From: JANQPX01 sp050633905
GTDB lineage: Bacteria; Pseudomonadota; Alphaproteobacteria; Geminicoccales; Geminicoccaceae
Reading direction: 5' to 3'
Assembly: GCA_050633905.1 (NCBI GenBank)
Contig: JBOEHJ010000071.1
Location: 1 to 64,000, forward strand
Length of the DNA: 64,000 nt
The notes under the pieces are model-generated. The model searched no databases and was not told the origin of the DNA. It saw nothing but the letters and a program-made list of their open reading frames with translations. This document shows positions 24,654 to 33,060 of this stretch, piece after piece. Each line of letters begins with the position of its first letter. The first letter of the stretch is position 1. The translations under genes were made by a program, and so were the position numbers.

Positions 24654-26006
24654 ATGCCCGAAAGCATTCGGGGTTTCAAGGTCACCGACATTGTCGACCG
24701 TTTGACCCTCGACGTCCTTCGTCTTCTCGAGCAGGTGCTGACCACCGGAAAGTTCGAGCAGGATCGGCTTTATCTCGGATTGTTGCTCACCCTTTCACGC
24801 AAAACCTATGTCAACAAGCTCCTGTTCAGGGACTTCAGTGCTGCCGGCCATACCCAGTGGTATTCGCTACCCATGCCGGATGGTGGCGAGGCCAAGGTGC
24901 ATGAGCAAAGCGTCACCTATCTGCAGCAAGTGCTGTCCCGCCGCCCAAGGCTCGCCCGGGTCTTGAAGCATGAGCCCGGCAACATGCATCTTCTGCTTGG
25001 CGCCCTTTGTCGCTTCGGTGCCGAAGAAAAGGGCTGGAAGACGGCGGAAGTGAAGCGCGACAAAACGCTCACGCGTGCTGATGACGATCAGGACTTTCAC
25101 AACCCGCTTGGGCGAGCACTCAATGCTCTTTGCAAGAGCCTCGGCACCGATTACAGCCCGGAATCGACCAGGCGCCGCGAGGAATACGGCCCTTTATGGC
25201 TGACCCGAACGCCCTCCGCCGCCGAGGTTCCCGAAGAAATTTCCCTCTTTGAGATTGCCGAGGCCGTGCCTGTCCCGCTCGATGCTAGCTTCGTGTCCAA
25301 TCCCGATCTGCAACGCCTGATCGTCCGTGTCATGGATGCCTTGAACGAGCGCTACATGCTGCTGCGCGGTTGCGGTCTGAACCCGATGTTCTGGTTTGAT
25401 CGCGACGAGCCCTCGATTGCCCGCCTGCGCGATCTGAAGCGGATGCGCCAAGATGCCGACGAGCTACTTCGTCTCGGTATCGAAAGTTCGAATGTCGATG
25501 CTTATCGGCGCACCTTCGACGACTTGAAAGCCGGTGCTAAGACATTCGGCGGTTTTACCACCTTCGACGATTTCACCAGCGATGAAACCGGCATGTCGAT
25601 GCTGCGCTACACATCCTTGTCCCTCGACGATGCGATGGGTGACGACAGCGAAGGCGATTCCTGGCTTCGTCATGAAGCGATTGCCGATCCTAATGCCGTG
25701 GATATCGAGGAGGACCTCACCATGCGCGAGGCTGGTAGCCAATGGGTCACCGATCTGATCGAAGCCCGTCCGAAAATGTTCGATCCTGTCATGCGCTATT
25801 TCTTCGAGCAGGTGATTGGTGAAGGTCGCCCGATCTATGCGGGGGCCGGCGACGCTGGCGTCCTTCTCGACCCTGCCTTTCAGCAATTGCTCGACGATCA
25901 TCCCGACTTTGCCGATCTCGATAACGACGATCGGGCCGACCAGCTCTCAAAACGCGCTGAAGCCCTCATCAAGCGCGGACTAAAAAGCCAGCCTGTGAGT
26001 GCATAA
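24654..26006 (+). CDS. Unrecognised cytoplasmic protein, first gene of a four-gene unknown operon
   Basis: I do not recognise this family. The ATG at 24654 is preferred because GGGAGG lies nine bases upstream; ATGs at 24600, 24627 and 24648 are in the same frame. The 450-residue product lacks a signal peptide and membrane segments. It is mainly helical and charged, with DIVDRLTLDVLRLLEQVL at the N terminus, a central FWFDRDEPSIARLRDLKRMR, and an acidic C-terminal part (DDAMGDDSEGDS, DLDNDDRADQ). No nucleotide-binding, zinc or catalytic motif is evident. Gaps to the next genes are 27 and 31 bases and then an overlap, so the four proteins are probably made together and may form a complex reaching from cytoplasm to periplasm. 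Confidence 0.8.
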   Translation: MPESIRGFKVTDIVDRLTLDVLRLLEQVLTTGKFEQDRLYLGLLLTLSRKTYVNKLLFRDFSAAGHTQWYSLPMPDGGEAKVHEQSVTYLQQVLSRRPRLARVLKHEPGNMHLLLGALCRFGAEEKGWKTAEVKRDKTLTRADDDQDFHNPLGRALNALCKSLGTDYSPESTRRREEYGPLWLTRTPSAAEVPEEISLFEIAEAVPVPLDASFVSNPDLQRLIVRVMDALNERYMLLRGCGLNPMFWFDRDEPSIARLRDLKRMRQDADELLRLGIESSNVDAYRRTFDDLKAGAKTFGGFTTFDDFTSDETGMSMLRYTSLSLDDAMGDDSEGDSWLRHEAIADPNAVDIEEDLTMREAGSQWVTDLIEARPKMFDPVMRYFFEQVIGEGRPIYAGAGDAGVLLDPAFQQLLDDHPDFADLDNDDRADQLSKRAEALIKRGLKSQPVSA

Positions 26007-26033
26007 AAAACACCTTCCCCCAGGAGATCCGAA

Positions 26034-26609
26034 ATGCCTTCCACCCTGAGTGACATTGACGTGAAAGTCCTTTGGCAACGAGCTAGAGACCGCCTCGAGT
26101 TGGTTGACACCGAACCGCCGGTCTCGATGACTGAGATCGACAAACTGCTTTCGGCTATCGGTCAACGCCCGGCCAATCAAACCGTTGCCGATTGGATCAA
26201 ATCTGCAGCCGGCAAGCCAGAGTTCACGAATGCTATTGTGTCGGCTGTCGTCGTCCCTTTTGACAATCTGCGCGAGCAATTTACGCCTGTGGTCGAATTT
26301 GTCCGGCTGGCCGCTGACGATGCCGGTCAAGAGATACCGTTGCCCGCACGCTCTCTTGAAGACGATCAGGGTAGATTTCGGTTGAATGTAGCCAAAGAAA
26401 ACGACGAACTTGTGATCCAGATCACTTCGCTTGGTAATGCCAGCGATGATTATGCAGGGGTAAAGGTAGGCTTGGCGGCGGCTGGTAAGGAACCGATTGC
26501 AGTCGTCACCCTTGATGAGGATGGCGATGGCACGATCCGTTTGGCGGACACGACCGATCTAAGATTGCTTCTTTTGCGTCCGGTCATCGGGACCGTGCAG
26601 GATATCTGA
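26034..26609 (+). CDS. Unrecognised 191-residue cytoplasmic protein of the unknown operon
   Basis: No known family is recognised. CAGGAGAT stands before the ATG. The product is soluble and acidic with two parts. An N-terminal helical region up to about residue 75 contains VSMTEIDKLLSAIGQRPANQTVADWI. A C-terminal beta-rich domain runs from about 100 to 191 with FRLNVAKENDELVIQITSLG, VKVGLAAAGKEPIAVVTLDEDGDG and LRLLLLRPVIG; the strand pattern resembles a small immunoglobulin-like or C2-like sandwich. The DEDGDG string could bind calcium but is probably a turn. Its position between the 450-residue protein and the membrane-anchored Lon-like protein suggests an adaptor role, which is inference. 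Confidence 0.78.
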   Translation: MPSTLSDIDVKVLWQRARDRLELVDTEPPVSMTEIDKLLSAIGQRPANQTVADWIKSAAGKPEFTNAIVSAVVVPFDNLREQFTPVVEFVRLAADDAGQEIPLPARSLEDDQGRFRLNVAKENDELVIQITSLGNASDDYAGVKVGLAAAGKEPIAVVTLDEDGDGTIRLADTTDLRLLLLRPVIGTVQDI

Positions 26610-26640
26610 ACGAAACTGGTAGGAGGTTTGGTACGTAGCG

Positions 26641-28059
26641 ATGTCAAGAACGAGGCGGACCGTCCATATCCCGATCGTGCGGCCGAACAGAAACCAGGCT
26701 GCGCATGATGTCCAGGAAGACCGTCTGATCGAAATCTACACTGAGCATCATGCCCTTGAAGCGCTCACCAAGGCCGAGGAAGAACGAAATTTAGCAATCG
26801 ATGTGAAGGCCCTGGACAAGGATTGGGACAGGGTCGCAGCACCGCTCCGCAAGGTTGGGCTCTATCAGGCCGGCTGCGCTGCAGCGAGTGCGGCGCGCAA
26901 GGTTGGTATCGATCCGCCGTTGACAGCGCTTTATCAGCGGATTTCACGGCTTGCCTGGATCGAGGGCCAACGGCTCCAGCCGGCTGTCGGCAAGGGACCG
27001 AGCGAAGGGCGGAGCGCCGAGCTTGGTCTTGCGCTTGTCCTTCTGATGAGCGCCAGCGGCAGCAATGACACGCAGATCATTGCCACAGGTGCTCTTGGCG
27101 GCCAGCCGCGCGGGGTTAGCAGTGACGACGTCGAAGTCATGCCGGTAGGCAGCGTGCCGGAAAAGCTGCGGCTGGTGGCCGCCCTCGCACGCAACAAGGC
27201 GTTGCCGAGATTTGACGAGCGCCGAAAACTTCTTTTCTTCGTGCCCAAGCAGTTCGAACGCGATGGGGCCATGCACGATACGACCTCGCTCTCCGAGGTT
27301 GATGAGCTTGCAGATCTCGGCGTTCGCGTCGTGCCCGTCGGCCGCTTGGGCGAGGCCGCCGCCATCCTGGATGCGCGCCGTTCCCGACATCTCTTCTATG
27401 ATCGTTTGGCGCAGGCCGCCATGATCGGCCTGATGGTTCTCGGCACTGCTGGTTTCGCCTGGTCCCATTGGTCCACGCATCACAATATCCCCATACGTTT
27501 CATCGCAGGCGGCGGCTTGGCGTTATCGCCTGAGCCCTATCAGGCCTGTTTTACCAATGACGGCGGGTTTTACCCTATACCGCTTGGTCGAAGCGGCGTC
27601 GGGCGAAGCCTGCCCGCTGGCGAAACCCTGGGATGGCGGGTCCAAGTCGGCCACCCACCGGATCAGCAGGGATGGCTCGCCGGCTTTTTCGCGCCTGAGC
27701 GTTACCGTGTCGCCCATGCCATGCTTTCGCAACATTCCAGGGTCAAGGTGATCGTTCCTGAAACGCCTGGTGGCGGTCCGGTCACGGTGTCGCCTGGCGA
27801 AATTTGGGAATGGGGTTGGCAACTGAACGATAAGCCCGAGATAAATAGTCTGGTGCTGCTTGCGATCGCGGATGAGCCGATCGACGCTAATGCGCTTCGT
27901 TCCGATTTGATCGAGCGTTTCCCAAAAGCGAAGGGATCGCCGGTCGGTGAAAAGGGGTTGGATATTACCGCTGCAGCCAATTATTTGGCATCGAAGGCCA
28001 TGGGGGCCACGAAATTTAATGTGCAGACCTTGGAAAGGACTTCCCAATGCGAACCCTGA
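26641..28059 (+). CDS. Lon-like (S16) pseudoprotease domain fused through a membrane segment to a periplasmic domain
   Basis: The 472-residue protein has an N-terminal charged region, then residues 123-245 that align with the Lon proteolytic domain. GRSAELGLALVLLMSASG matches the Lon GPSAG segment without gaps, with Ser125 at the nucleophile position. ATGALGGQPRG matches the TGE..LRG strand, PVGSVPEKLRLVAALARN matches GGLKEKLLAA, and VDELADLGVRVVPVGRLGEAAAIL matches the C-terminal end. The Lon catalytic lysine is replaced by proline (Pro173), so proteolysis is doubtful. A membrane segment lies at about 258-276. The remaining 195 residues would be periplasmic and end in a strand-helix unit (SLVLLAIADEPIDANALRSDL) similar to DUF4384. 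AGGAGG precedes the ATG at long spacing. Confidence 0.75.
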   Translation: MSRTRRTVHIPIVRPNRNQAAHDVQEDRLIEIYTEHHALEALTKAEEERNLAIDVKALDKDWDRVAAPLRKVGLYQAGCAAASAARKVGIDPPLTALYQRISRLAWIEGQRLQPAVGKGPSEGRSAELGLALVLLMSASGSNDTQIIATGALGGQPRGVSSDDVEVMPVGSVPEKLRLVAALARNKALPRFDERRKLLFFVPKQFERDGAMHDTTSLSEVDELADLGVRVVPVGRLGEAAAILDARRSRHLFYDRLAQAAMIGLMVLGTAGFAWSHWSTHHNIPIRFIAGGGLALSPEPYQACFTNDGGFYPIPLGRSGVGRSLPAGETLGWRVQVGHPPDQQGWLAGFFAPERYRVAHAMLSQHSRVKVIVPETPGGGPVTVSPGEIWEWGWQLNDKPEINSLVLLAIADEPIDANALRSDLIERFPKAKGSPVGEKGLDITAAANYLASKAMGATKFNVQTLERTSQCEP

Positions 28060-28802
28060 CCACGCTCTCGATCCGATCTCGGGACGGCGGCAGACCAACG
28101 TTTTTGGGTGTTGCTGTGGCTACCGGGATGCTGTTCGGGGTGATGAATGGCGCTTTGGCGGCCTGTCCCTGGATCGTTCAAACGCATTTCGACGGCGATC
28201 ATCAAGCTTCGGAGAAGACGCGGGTCAATATCGTCTTCGACGGTCGGGATGATCAGGAAAGTCATTTTTATGGCTTTACCGTGACGGATATCGACCTTGC
28301 CTGGGATCTTTCAGCACCAGGTGACGGCACCATCATCGATCTCGAGCCTCACGGCCGCGCCTTGGACGTCATGGAAACGATCACCGGGCCCGCTTTCGAA
28401 ATCAGCCCCGAATCGATCGAGCCGCATACCGTTTACCTGGTCGCGGCGCGCTCGCCGGTGGAAGAACTCGATCGACTCGAAGCCGCGATCGAGCCATCCA
28501 GGCCCTTCAATGTCAGCTATGCGAAGACAAGAGGGGCGACCGATGTCAGCGGCCCGCTGCCCGTGCGAAGCCTGCCGGGTATCGAAATTCGCGCGTCTAA
28601 GGAGGCGCATGAAGTCGATCAATGGCTGACGTCATTGCAGGGCCGTGGGCTCGATGTCGAACCCGATTTGGTCGAAGGTTTTCAGCCATCCGCCGAGACC
28701 ACCTTGGCCATGAACGACATCGAACGCGCGAAAACCTTCGAGGGACAGGGCGATATCCGACATGATGTCCAGATCTGCGCCTACCAGGTCGCTGTTCGCT
28801 AA
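28047..28802 (+). CDS. Exported protein of unknown function, last gene of the unknown operon
   Basis: The ATG lies within the end of the preceding gene (13-base overlap), so translation is probably coupled. The 251-residue product has a long N-terminal signal peptide ending in GALA-ACPW near residue 39. The mature part has HTVYLVAARSPVEELDRLEAAI followed by RPFNVSYAKTRGATDV, which recalls the terminal strand and helix of DUF4384 proteins and of the periplasmic part of the preceding gene product. Cysteines near the start and end of the mature chain could form a disulfide. No enzyme motif is seen. It is likely the periplasmic partner of the membrane protein encoded just upstream; that link is inferred from gene order. 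Confidence 0.75.
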   Translation: MRTLTTLSIRSRDGGRPTFLGVAVATGMLFGVMNGALAACPWIVQTHFDGDHQASEKTRVNIVFDGRDDQESHFYGFTVTDIDLAWDLSAPGDGTIIDLEPHGRALDVMETITGPAFEISPESIEPHTVYLVAARSPVEELDRLEAAIEPSRPFNVSYAKTRGATDVSGPLPVRSLPGIEIRASKEAHEVDQWLTSLQGRGLDVEPDLVEGFQPSAETTLAMNDIERAKTFEGQGDIRHDVQICAYQVAVR

Positions 28803-28990
28803 CCCGTTGCGCAACAAGACGGCAAAACACTGGTCTCCTGGAGCACGACAGTAGGGCAGTACCATGGGAAGGCTCGCCCTTGCTCACGAGAAATTTAGCA
28901 ATATCAATGAAATTTGTTCAAAATACGCTCGCAACGAGCTTGGGCGTCCATTACCATCGACTAACGGTGGATAGTTTGAAGGGGGGGATC

Positions 28991-29425
28991 ATGTTGCATC
29001 ATTTGGCCTGCGGCATCTTTATCGCATTGTTGGCTGCAAGTTCACCGGGCGTCGCCCAGAATATGCCTGCCCCTCCGAATGCCGAACTGACCATCATCTG
29101 GCCCCCCGACGGTGAAGTGATCCAAGGTGGCAGGCTTTGGGTGCGCATGGGCTTGAAGAATATGGGCATCGCGCCTGCCAATGTGCGTAAGGAGGGAACT
29201 GGGCATCATCATTTCCTGGTGGATACCGACCTGCCGCCGCTGGATGAGCCGATCCCATCCGACAAGAACCATATTCACTTCGGCGCCGGCCAGACCGAGG
29301 CTCGTCTCATCGATCTTCCACCTGGTGAGCATACCTTGCAGCTGATGCTGGGTGATCATGACCATTTCCCCCACGACCCGCCGGTGGTCTCGAAGAAGAT
29401 TACGATCATTGTGGCGCCCTACTGA
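28991..29425 (+). CDS. DUF4399 periplasmic protein
   Basis: The ATG at 28991 follows a run of G residues that can serve as ribosome binding site; in-frame codons upstream from 28880 are unlikely to be used. The 144-residue product has a signal peptide ending in GVAQ-NMP and the DUF4399 signature GHHHFLVDTDLPPLDEPIPSDKNHIHFGAGQTE, followed by PPGEHTLQLMLGDHDHFPHDPPVVSKKITI. The many histidines suggest a metal site, perhaps copper, but no function has been established that I know of. A paralogue follows within 100 bases. The two genes lie after the unknown envelope operon but are separated from it by about 190 bases without a recognisable promoter. Confidence 0.85.
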   Translation: MLHHLACGIFIALLAASSPGVAQNMPAPPNAELTIIWPPDGEVIQGGRLWVRMGLKNMGIAPANVRKEGTGHHHFLVDTDLPPLDEPIPSDKNHIHFGAGQTEARLIDLPPGEHTLQLMLGDHDHFPHDPPVVSKKITIIVAPY

Positions 29426-29523
29426 GCAGGGCCCGGCGCGATGACCTACAATGTTGACTTGATAATGCCCGTCCTGCCGGAGACATCGATGGCGACAATG
29501 AATAAAGGTGAAGGAGGCCTAAG

Positions 29524-29955
29524 GTGAAGCTTACTCTGTCGACTGTTCTCGCGATCCTCATGCTCATCGCGGCACCTGCCCAATCCGGCGACACGCCAGC
29601 ACCTGAAGAGGCCTATCTCTATATCGGCTGGCCGAATGATGGCGAGATGATCAATACCGGTGGTGACAAGCCGTTTCGTGTCTGGTTTGGGCTACGTTAC
29701 ATGGGCGTAGCGCCCGCCGGCATCGATGTCCCCAATACCGGACACCATCATCTCCTGATTGATACGCCCTTACCGCCGCTGGATGAGCCGATCCCTGCCG
29801 ATGAGAATCATATCCATTTCGGTCTCGGCCAGACACAGACCGAGCTGGTTCTGCCACGCGGCGAGCATACGCTTCAGCTAATCATGGGTGATCACGCCCA
29901 TGTCCCCCACAACCCGCCTGTTGTCTCTCGCCAGATCAAGGTCACAATCCGATAG
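29524..29955 (+). CDS. DUF4399 periplasmic protein (paralogue of the preceding gene)
   Basis: This 143-residue exported protein has AAGGAGG upstream of its ATG and a signal peptide ending in APAQS-GD. It shares with its neighbour the block GHHHLLIDTPLPPLDEPIPAD, then NHIHFGLGQTQ, then GEHTLQLIMGDHAHVPHNPPVVS, with roughly 60 per cent identity by eye over the mature domain. The tandem arrangement points to an old duplication. The histidine-rich loops are conserved in both copies. As with its partner, the function is unknown; periplasmic metal binding is a guess from composition. Confidence 0.85.
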   Translation: MKLTLSTVLAILMLIAAPAQSGDTPAPEEAYLYIGWPNDGEMINTGGDKPFRVWFGLRYMGVAPAGIDVPNTGHHHLLIDTPLPPLDEPIPADENHIHFGLGQTQTELVLPRGEHTLQLIMGDHAHVPHNPPVVSRQIKVTIR

Positions 29956-30073
29956 GTGTTGGTGCGGCCACAGCGGCAGGTAAGATGACTTCTGCGGTGG
30001 TAGCACCGAGATGGCTTACTCAATCCGATAGGTCTGCGGGTTCTTGATCACTCTGAGATGCGGACCTTGTGTC

Positions 30074-31243
30074 CTAAGAAATCAGTTTGGCCTTCAGTTT
30101 TTCCAGCATGATCAGACAGGCGTTGAGCTGACCGATGCTGAGGAATTCATCGGCTTTGTGAGCCTGGGCGATTGATCCCGGTCCACAGATGATCGCCGAT
30201 AGACCTGCTGTCTGAAACAACCCGGCTTCGGTGCCGAAAGCGACTACATGGGTGCTGTTGGCACCGGTCAGTTCCGCAACCATCTCCCGCGCTTCGGAAT
30301 GGGCGACCGGCTGCAGGCCATCGACCTCGCAGATGACCCGCGTCACGATATCGGCAAGCTCATCGACCTCCTTCATCGCGGGCCTCAGCGTGTTGTCGAC
30401 AAAAGCGCTCATCGCGTTCTTCACAAACTCGGAATCTTCCGGGTGAACTGGGCGTATCTCCCAATCCAAGTGACAATGCTGCGCGATCACATTGCGCGCC
30501 GTGCCGCCTTCGATCCGACCGATATGCATGGTGGTATAACGTGGCTCAAACCGGCTGTCTTTGGGCGCTGTTGACTTCATCTCGTCGCGCAGGGCCAGCA
30601 GCTTTGTCGCAAAGCGGACAGCATATTCAACAGCGCTCACGCCCTGATCGGGCATCGAGCTGTGACCCTCCAACCCTTTGAATTCCGTCGTATATTCGTA
30701 GCATCCTTTATGCCCCTCGACGATCTGCATCTCGGTCGGTTCGCCGATGATCGCCAGGCTTGGGCGGAGGTTCTGCTGGTCCAAACTGTCCAACAAAGCC
30801 TGGGCGCCGAAACAGCCGACCTCCTCGTCATAAGTGAAGGCGAAATGCAAGGGCCGCTTAAGCGGCAAGGCGGCAAAGCTTGGTGCCAGCGCGATGGTGG
30901 CGGCGATGAAGCCTTTCATGTCGCAAGACCCCCGCCCGAAGAGACAGCCATCCCGCTCCATCATGGTGAATGGATCGCTGCTCCAAGCCTGACCTTCGAC
31001 CGGCACGACATCGGTATGGCCGGAAAGGATAATGCCGCCATCTCCGCTCGGGCCAAGGGTCGCGAACAGATTGGCTTTTTTTCCGGTTTCATCGCGGAAT
31101 ATCTGCACCTCGGCACCGACATCCCTCAATTTCTCGGCAAGATAGGCGATGATGTCGAGATTGCTGTCTTCGGAGATCGTGGGAAAGGCGATCAGATCGC
31201 CAAGGATTTTTTTTGCCTCGATAAGCGGACGCTCTTCGGTCAT
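30074..31243 (-). CDS. argE: Acetylornithine deacetylase (ArgE) or related M20 deacylase
   Basis: This is an M20-family zinc hydrolase of 389 residues from the ATG at 31243, which lies one base after the stop of the DUF126 gene. Motifs are LSGHTDVVPVEGQAWSSDPF with the metal-binding His-Thr-Asp, GRGSCDMKGFIA, and TYDEEVGCFGAQ with the catalytic glutamates, then GEPTEMQIVEGHKG. These fit the ArgE subfamily, which releases acetate from N-acetyl-L-ornithine in arginine synthesis. Its tight coupling to an aconitase X pair is unusual for a biosynthetic argE, so a catabolic acyl-amino-acid substrate is possible. It is the last gene of a three-gene minus-strand operon. Confidence 0.82.
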   Translation of the reverse strand: MTEERPLIEAKKILGDLIAFPTISEDSNLDIIAYLAEKLRDVGAEVQIFRDETGKKANLFATLGPSGDGGIILSGHTDVVPVEGQAWSSDPFTMMERDGCLFGRGSCDMKGFIAATIALAPSFAALPLKRPLHFAFTYDEEVGCFGAQALLDSLDQQNLRPSLAIIGEPTEMQIVEGHKGCYEYTTEFKGLEGHSSMPDQGVSAVEYAVRFATKLLALRDEMKSTAPKDSRFEPRYTTMHIGRIEGGTARNVIAQHCHLDWEIRPVHPEDSEFVKNAMSAFVDNTLRPAMKEVDELADIVTRVICEVDGLQPVAHSEAREMVAELTGANSTHVVAFGTEAGLFQTAGLSAIICGPGSIAQAHKADEFLSIGQLNACLIMLEKLKAKLIS

Positions 31244-31244
31244 G

Positions 31245-31655
31245 TCACTCGCTATTTTTTGCAACAAGGTGACCACCGCGCCCGATTGTCAGCCACGAAC
31301 CATTGACGAGGCTCTTGATCGAGGTTTGCAAGATCGGAATCGTATCATACCCCATTTCCCGCCCCACCAGGACCGCCATGGCAATAATGGCCTCGGCCTC
31401 ACCCAGAATGATCGCCGCCGGCCCCTTCTTGGTGAGCAGAAGTTCCAAAAGAATTTGACTGGACGAGCTGGAGCCGACAATCCGCGGTAAGGCCAGGACC
31501 TTGCCGGTCACGCTTTGGCCGTGCTCGGGATGATGAGGATCGGCAATCAAGCCGGTGGCCGGATCGAGGCCACCCCAAAAGCAGATGTCGGCGCCAAGTT
31601 TCAAAAGCTCGCCTTCAGCTTCGCCATCGAACAGAATATCGATCGGCACCGTCAT
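31245..31655 (-). CDS. Aconitase X small (swivel, DUF126) subunit
   Basis: This is a 136-residue protein of the DUF126 family, the small swivel domain that pairs with the large aconitase X catalytic subunit. Visible features are an N-terminal strand region, GLDPATGLIADPHHPEHGQSV, LPRIVGSSSSSQILLELL with the conserved serine-rich substrate loop, and GPAAIILGEAEAIIA. Its ATG overlaps the stop of the large subunit gene (ATGA), as expected for a heterodimer. In bacteria such pairs are known as cis-3-hydroxy-L-proline dehydratases and in archaea as mevalonate 5-phosphate dehydratases; the former is more likely here. A possible start two codons earlier was not used. Confidence 0.88.
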   Translation of the reverse strand: MTVPIDILFDGEAEGELLKLGADICFWGGLDPATGLIADPHHPEHGQSVTGKVLALPRIVGSSSSSQILLELLLTKKGPAAIILGEAEAIIAMAVLVGREMGYDTIPILQTSIKSLVNGSWLTIGRGGHLVAKNSE

Positions 31656-32902
31656 GACCAAAGCCTCTCGTCCCGCTCAACCCTGCCGGTTTCCGCCGAG
31701 CACAGGCAGTCCGAAAGGGAACCATAAACCACTTCATGATTAACCGTGGACGGTGAATAATGGGCGAACTTGCCCGAATTGGTCATCAGTATCCCGCTGG
31801 ATTGCTTGAGGATCGGCGTCACCACCACACAAGTGCCGATCACGAAAACGACCCCTGCCGCCTCCAGGGCGCGACGCGCGCCTGCAGCTTCAAGGAGTTG
31901 GAACACGTCATGACGGGTACAGACATAGACGGGTTTTTTGAACGTCTTGCCCTCGGCTAGGACTGCCAGGCGTCGGCATTCATCATAGGAAAAATGTGGG
32001 CTGCCGAGGGCAACGCAGTCGATATCCTGGGATGACGTGGTCGAGAGTTTGTCGCGGGTGGTGCGCATCATCTCTGGTGTCGGGGAAATGGTCGTTTCAG
32101 GCGGCATGCCGGCAAAGGCGGCGGCCTCGGTCTCGGCCTCAGGCGTGACGCCGATGACATGAAACAAGGCGACCGATCCGGTCGATGCAGCAGCGGCACC
32201 GAGTGCCTTCAGCTGGTCTTCGCTGACATCGCGGGAAAATCCCTTAATTGCGGCGATGGTCGAGCCCACCGTTTCGCCAAGCCAGGCCCCCAGAACCGGA
32301 AAAAAACTATCCTCGCGCAAGAGGGCAGGGGAGAGAGCGGCAAGATCGATCAGGATCTCGGCCTTGCGATTCCCTTCGACATGCAGGCCGACATAGGGTG
32401 CCCGGCCCGAGATCGCCGCGCAAATATCGAGAAAATCACCATACCGGTTGGTCCGCGCACCAAGGACCGAATTGGCAAAAACGATCGCATTGCTCTCCGC
32501 CCAAGCAATCTGCTCGCCGAGGCCCGGCCGATAACCCGCCTGATAGGGCGCACAAGTCCAGCTTTGGGTACAGCCGAGATCGACATATGCATCCATCAGT
32601 CTTTTGCTCATGATCTTGGCATGGGCATCGGCGATGACCAGGTCGGGATGCAAGAGATCCAGTGCCCCGACATTCAAGGATGAGGGAACGGCGACCTTAC
32701 CGCCCAGATCCCGAAGCTTCTCTGCGAACAACACACCGGCATCGCCGAAATAGACACAAGCATCGATATGGGCCGATGTGATCGGCACAAGGCTTTTCGC
32801 CCCCATCAGTGCTGCCGTCTCCACCAGAATGCGCATCGCCATGGCGGTCGCTTTTGGCGCTGCCGGCGAGAGATATTTTTTTTCAACTTCGGTGAGGTCC
32901 AT
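31652..32902 (-). CDS. Aconitase X large (catalytic, DUF521) subunit, probable cis-3-hydroxyproline dehydratase
   Basis: The 416-residue protein carries aconitase X hallmarks: LVPITSAHIDACVYFGDAG, a central CTQSWTCAPYQAG with cysteines that may hold the Fe-S cluster, WAESNAIVFANSVLGARTNRYGDFLDICAAI, and near the C terminus FVIGTCVVVTPI with MTNSGKFAHYSP. The family dehydrates small hydroxy acids or hydroxy-amino acids using an iron-sulfur centre in the cytoplasm. It heads an operon with the small subunit and a deacetylase, divergent from an SDR gene and a NIPSNAP gene. The start at 32902 (MDLTEVEKKYLSP) is preferred over an upstream in-frame codon at 32932 because it fits the family. Confidence 0.85.
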   Translation of the reverse strand: MDLTEVEKKYLSPAAPKATAMAMRILVETAALMGAKSLVPITSAHIDACVYFGDAGVLFAEKLRDLGGKVAVPSSLNVGALDLLHPDLVIADAHAKIMSKRLMDAYVDLGCTQSWTCAPYQAGYRPGLGEQIAWAESNAIVFANSVLGARTNRYGDFLDICAAISGRAPYVGLHVEGNRKAEILIDLAALSPALLREDSFFPVLGAWLGETVGSTIAAIKGFSRDVSEDQLKALGAAAASTGSVALFHVIGVTPEAETEAAAFAGMPPETTISPTPEMMRTTRDKLSTTSSQDIDCVALGSPHFSYDECRRLAVLAEGKTFKKPVYVCTRHDVFQLLEAAGARRALEAAGVVFVIGTCVVVTPILKQSSGILMTNSGKFAHYSPSTVNHEVVYGSLSDCLCSAETGRVERDERLWS

Positions 32903-33060
32903 TCTTATCGACTCTTTCCTCTCGCTCCACAATTCTTAGATCAGCCGTCACCAACGAGAACAACCGTCTTTGAGGCGAGATGCAAGGCCTGACGCAAGAG
33001 GGCCAACAATCTTCCAACGGGGCGTGAACCTTAACCATCGATGTGAGGAGACCAAAGCCC

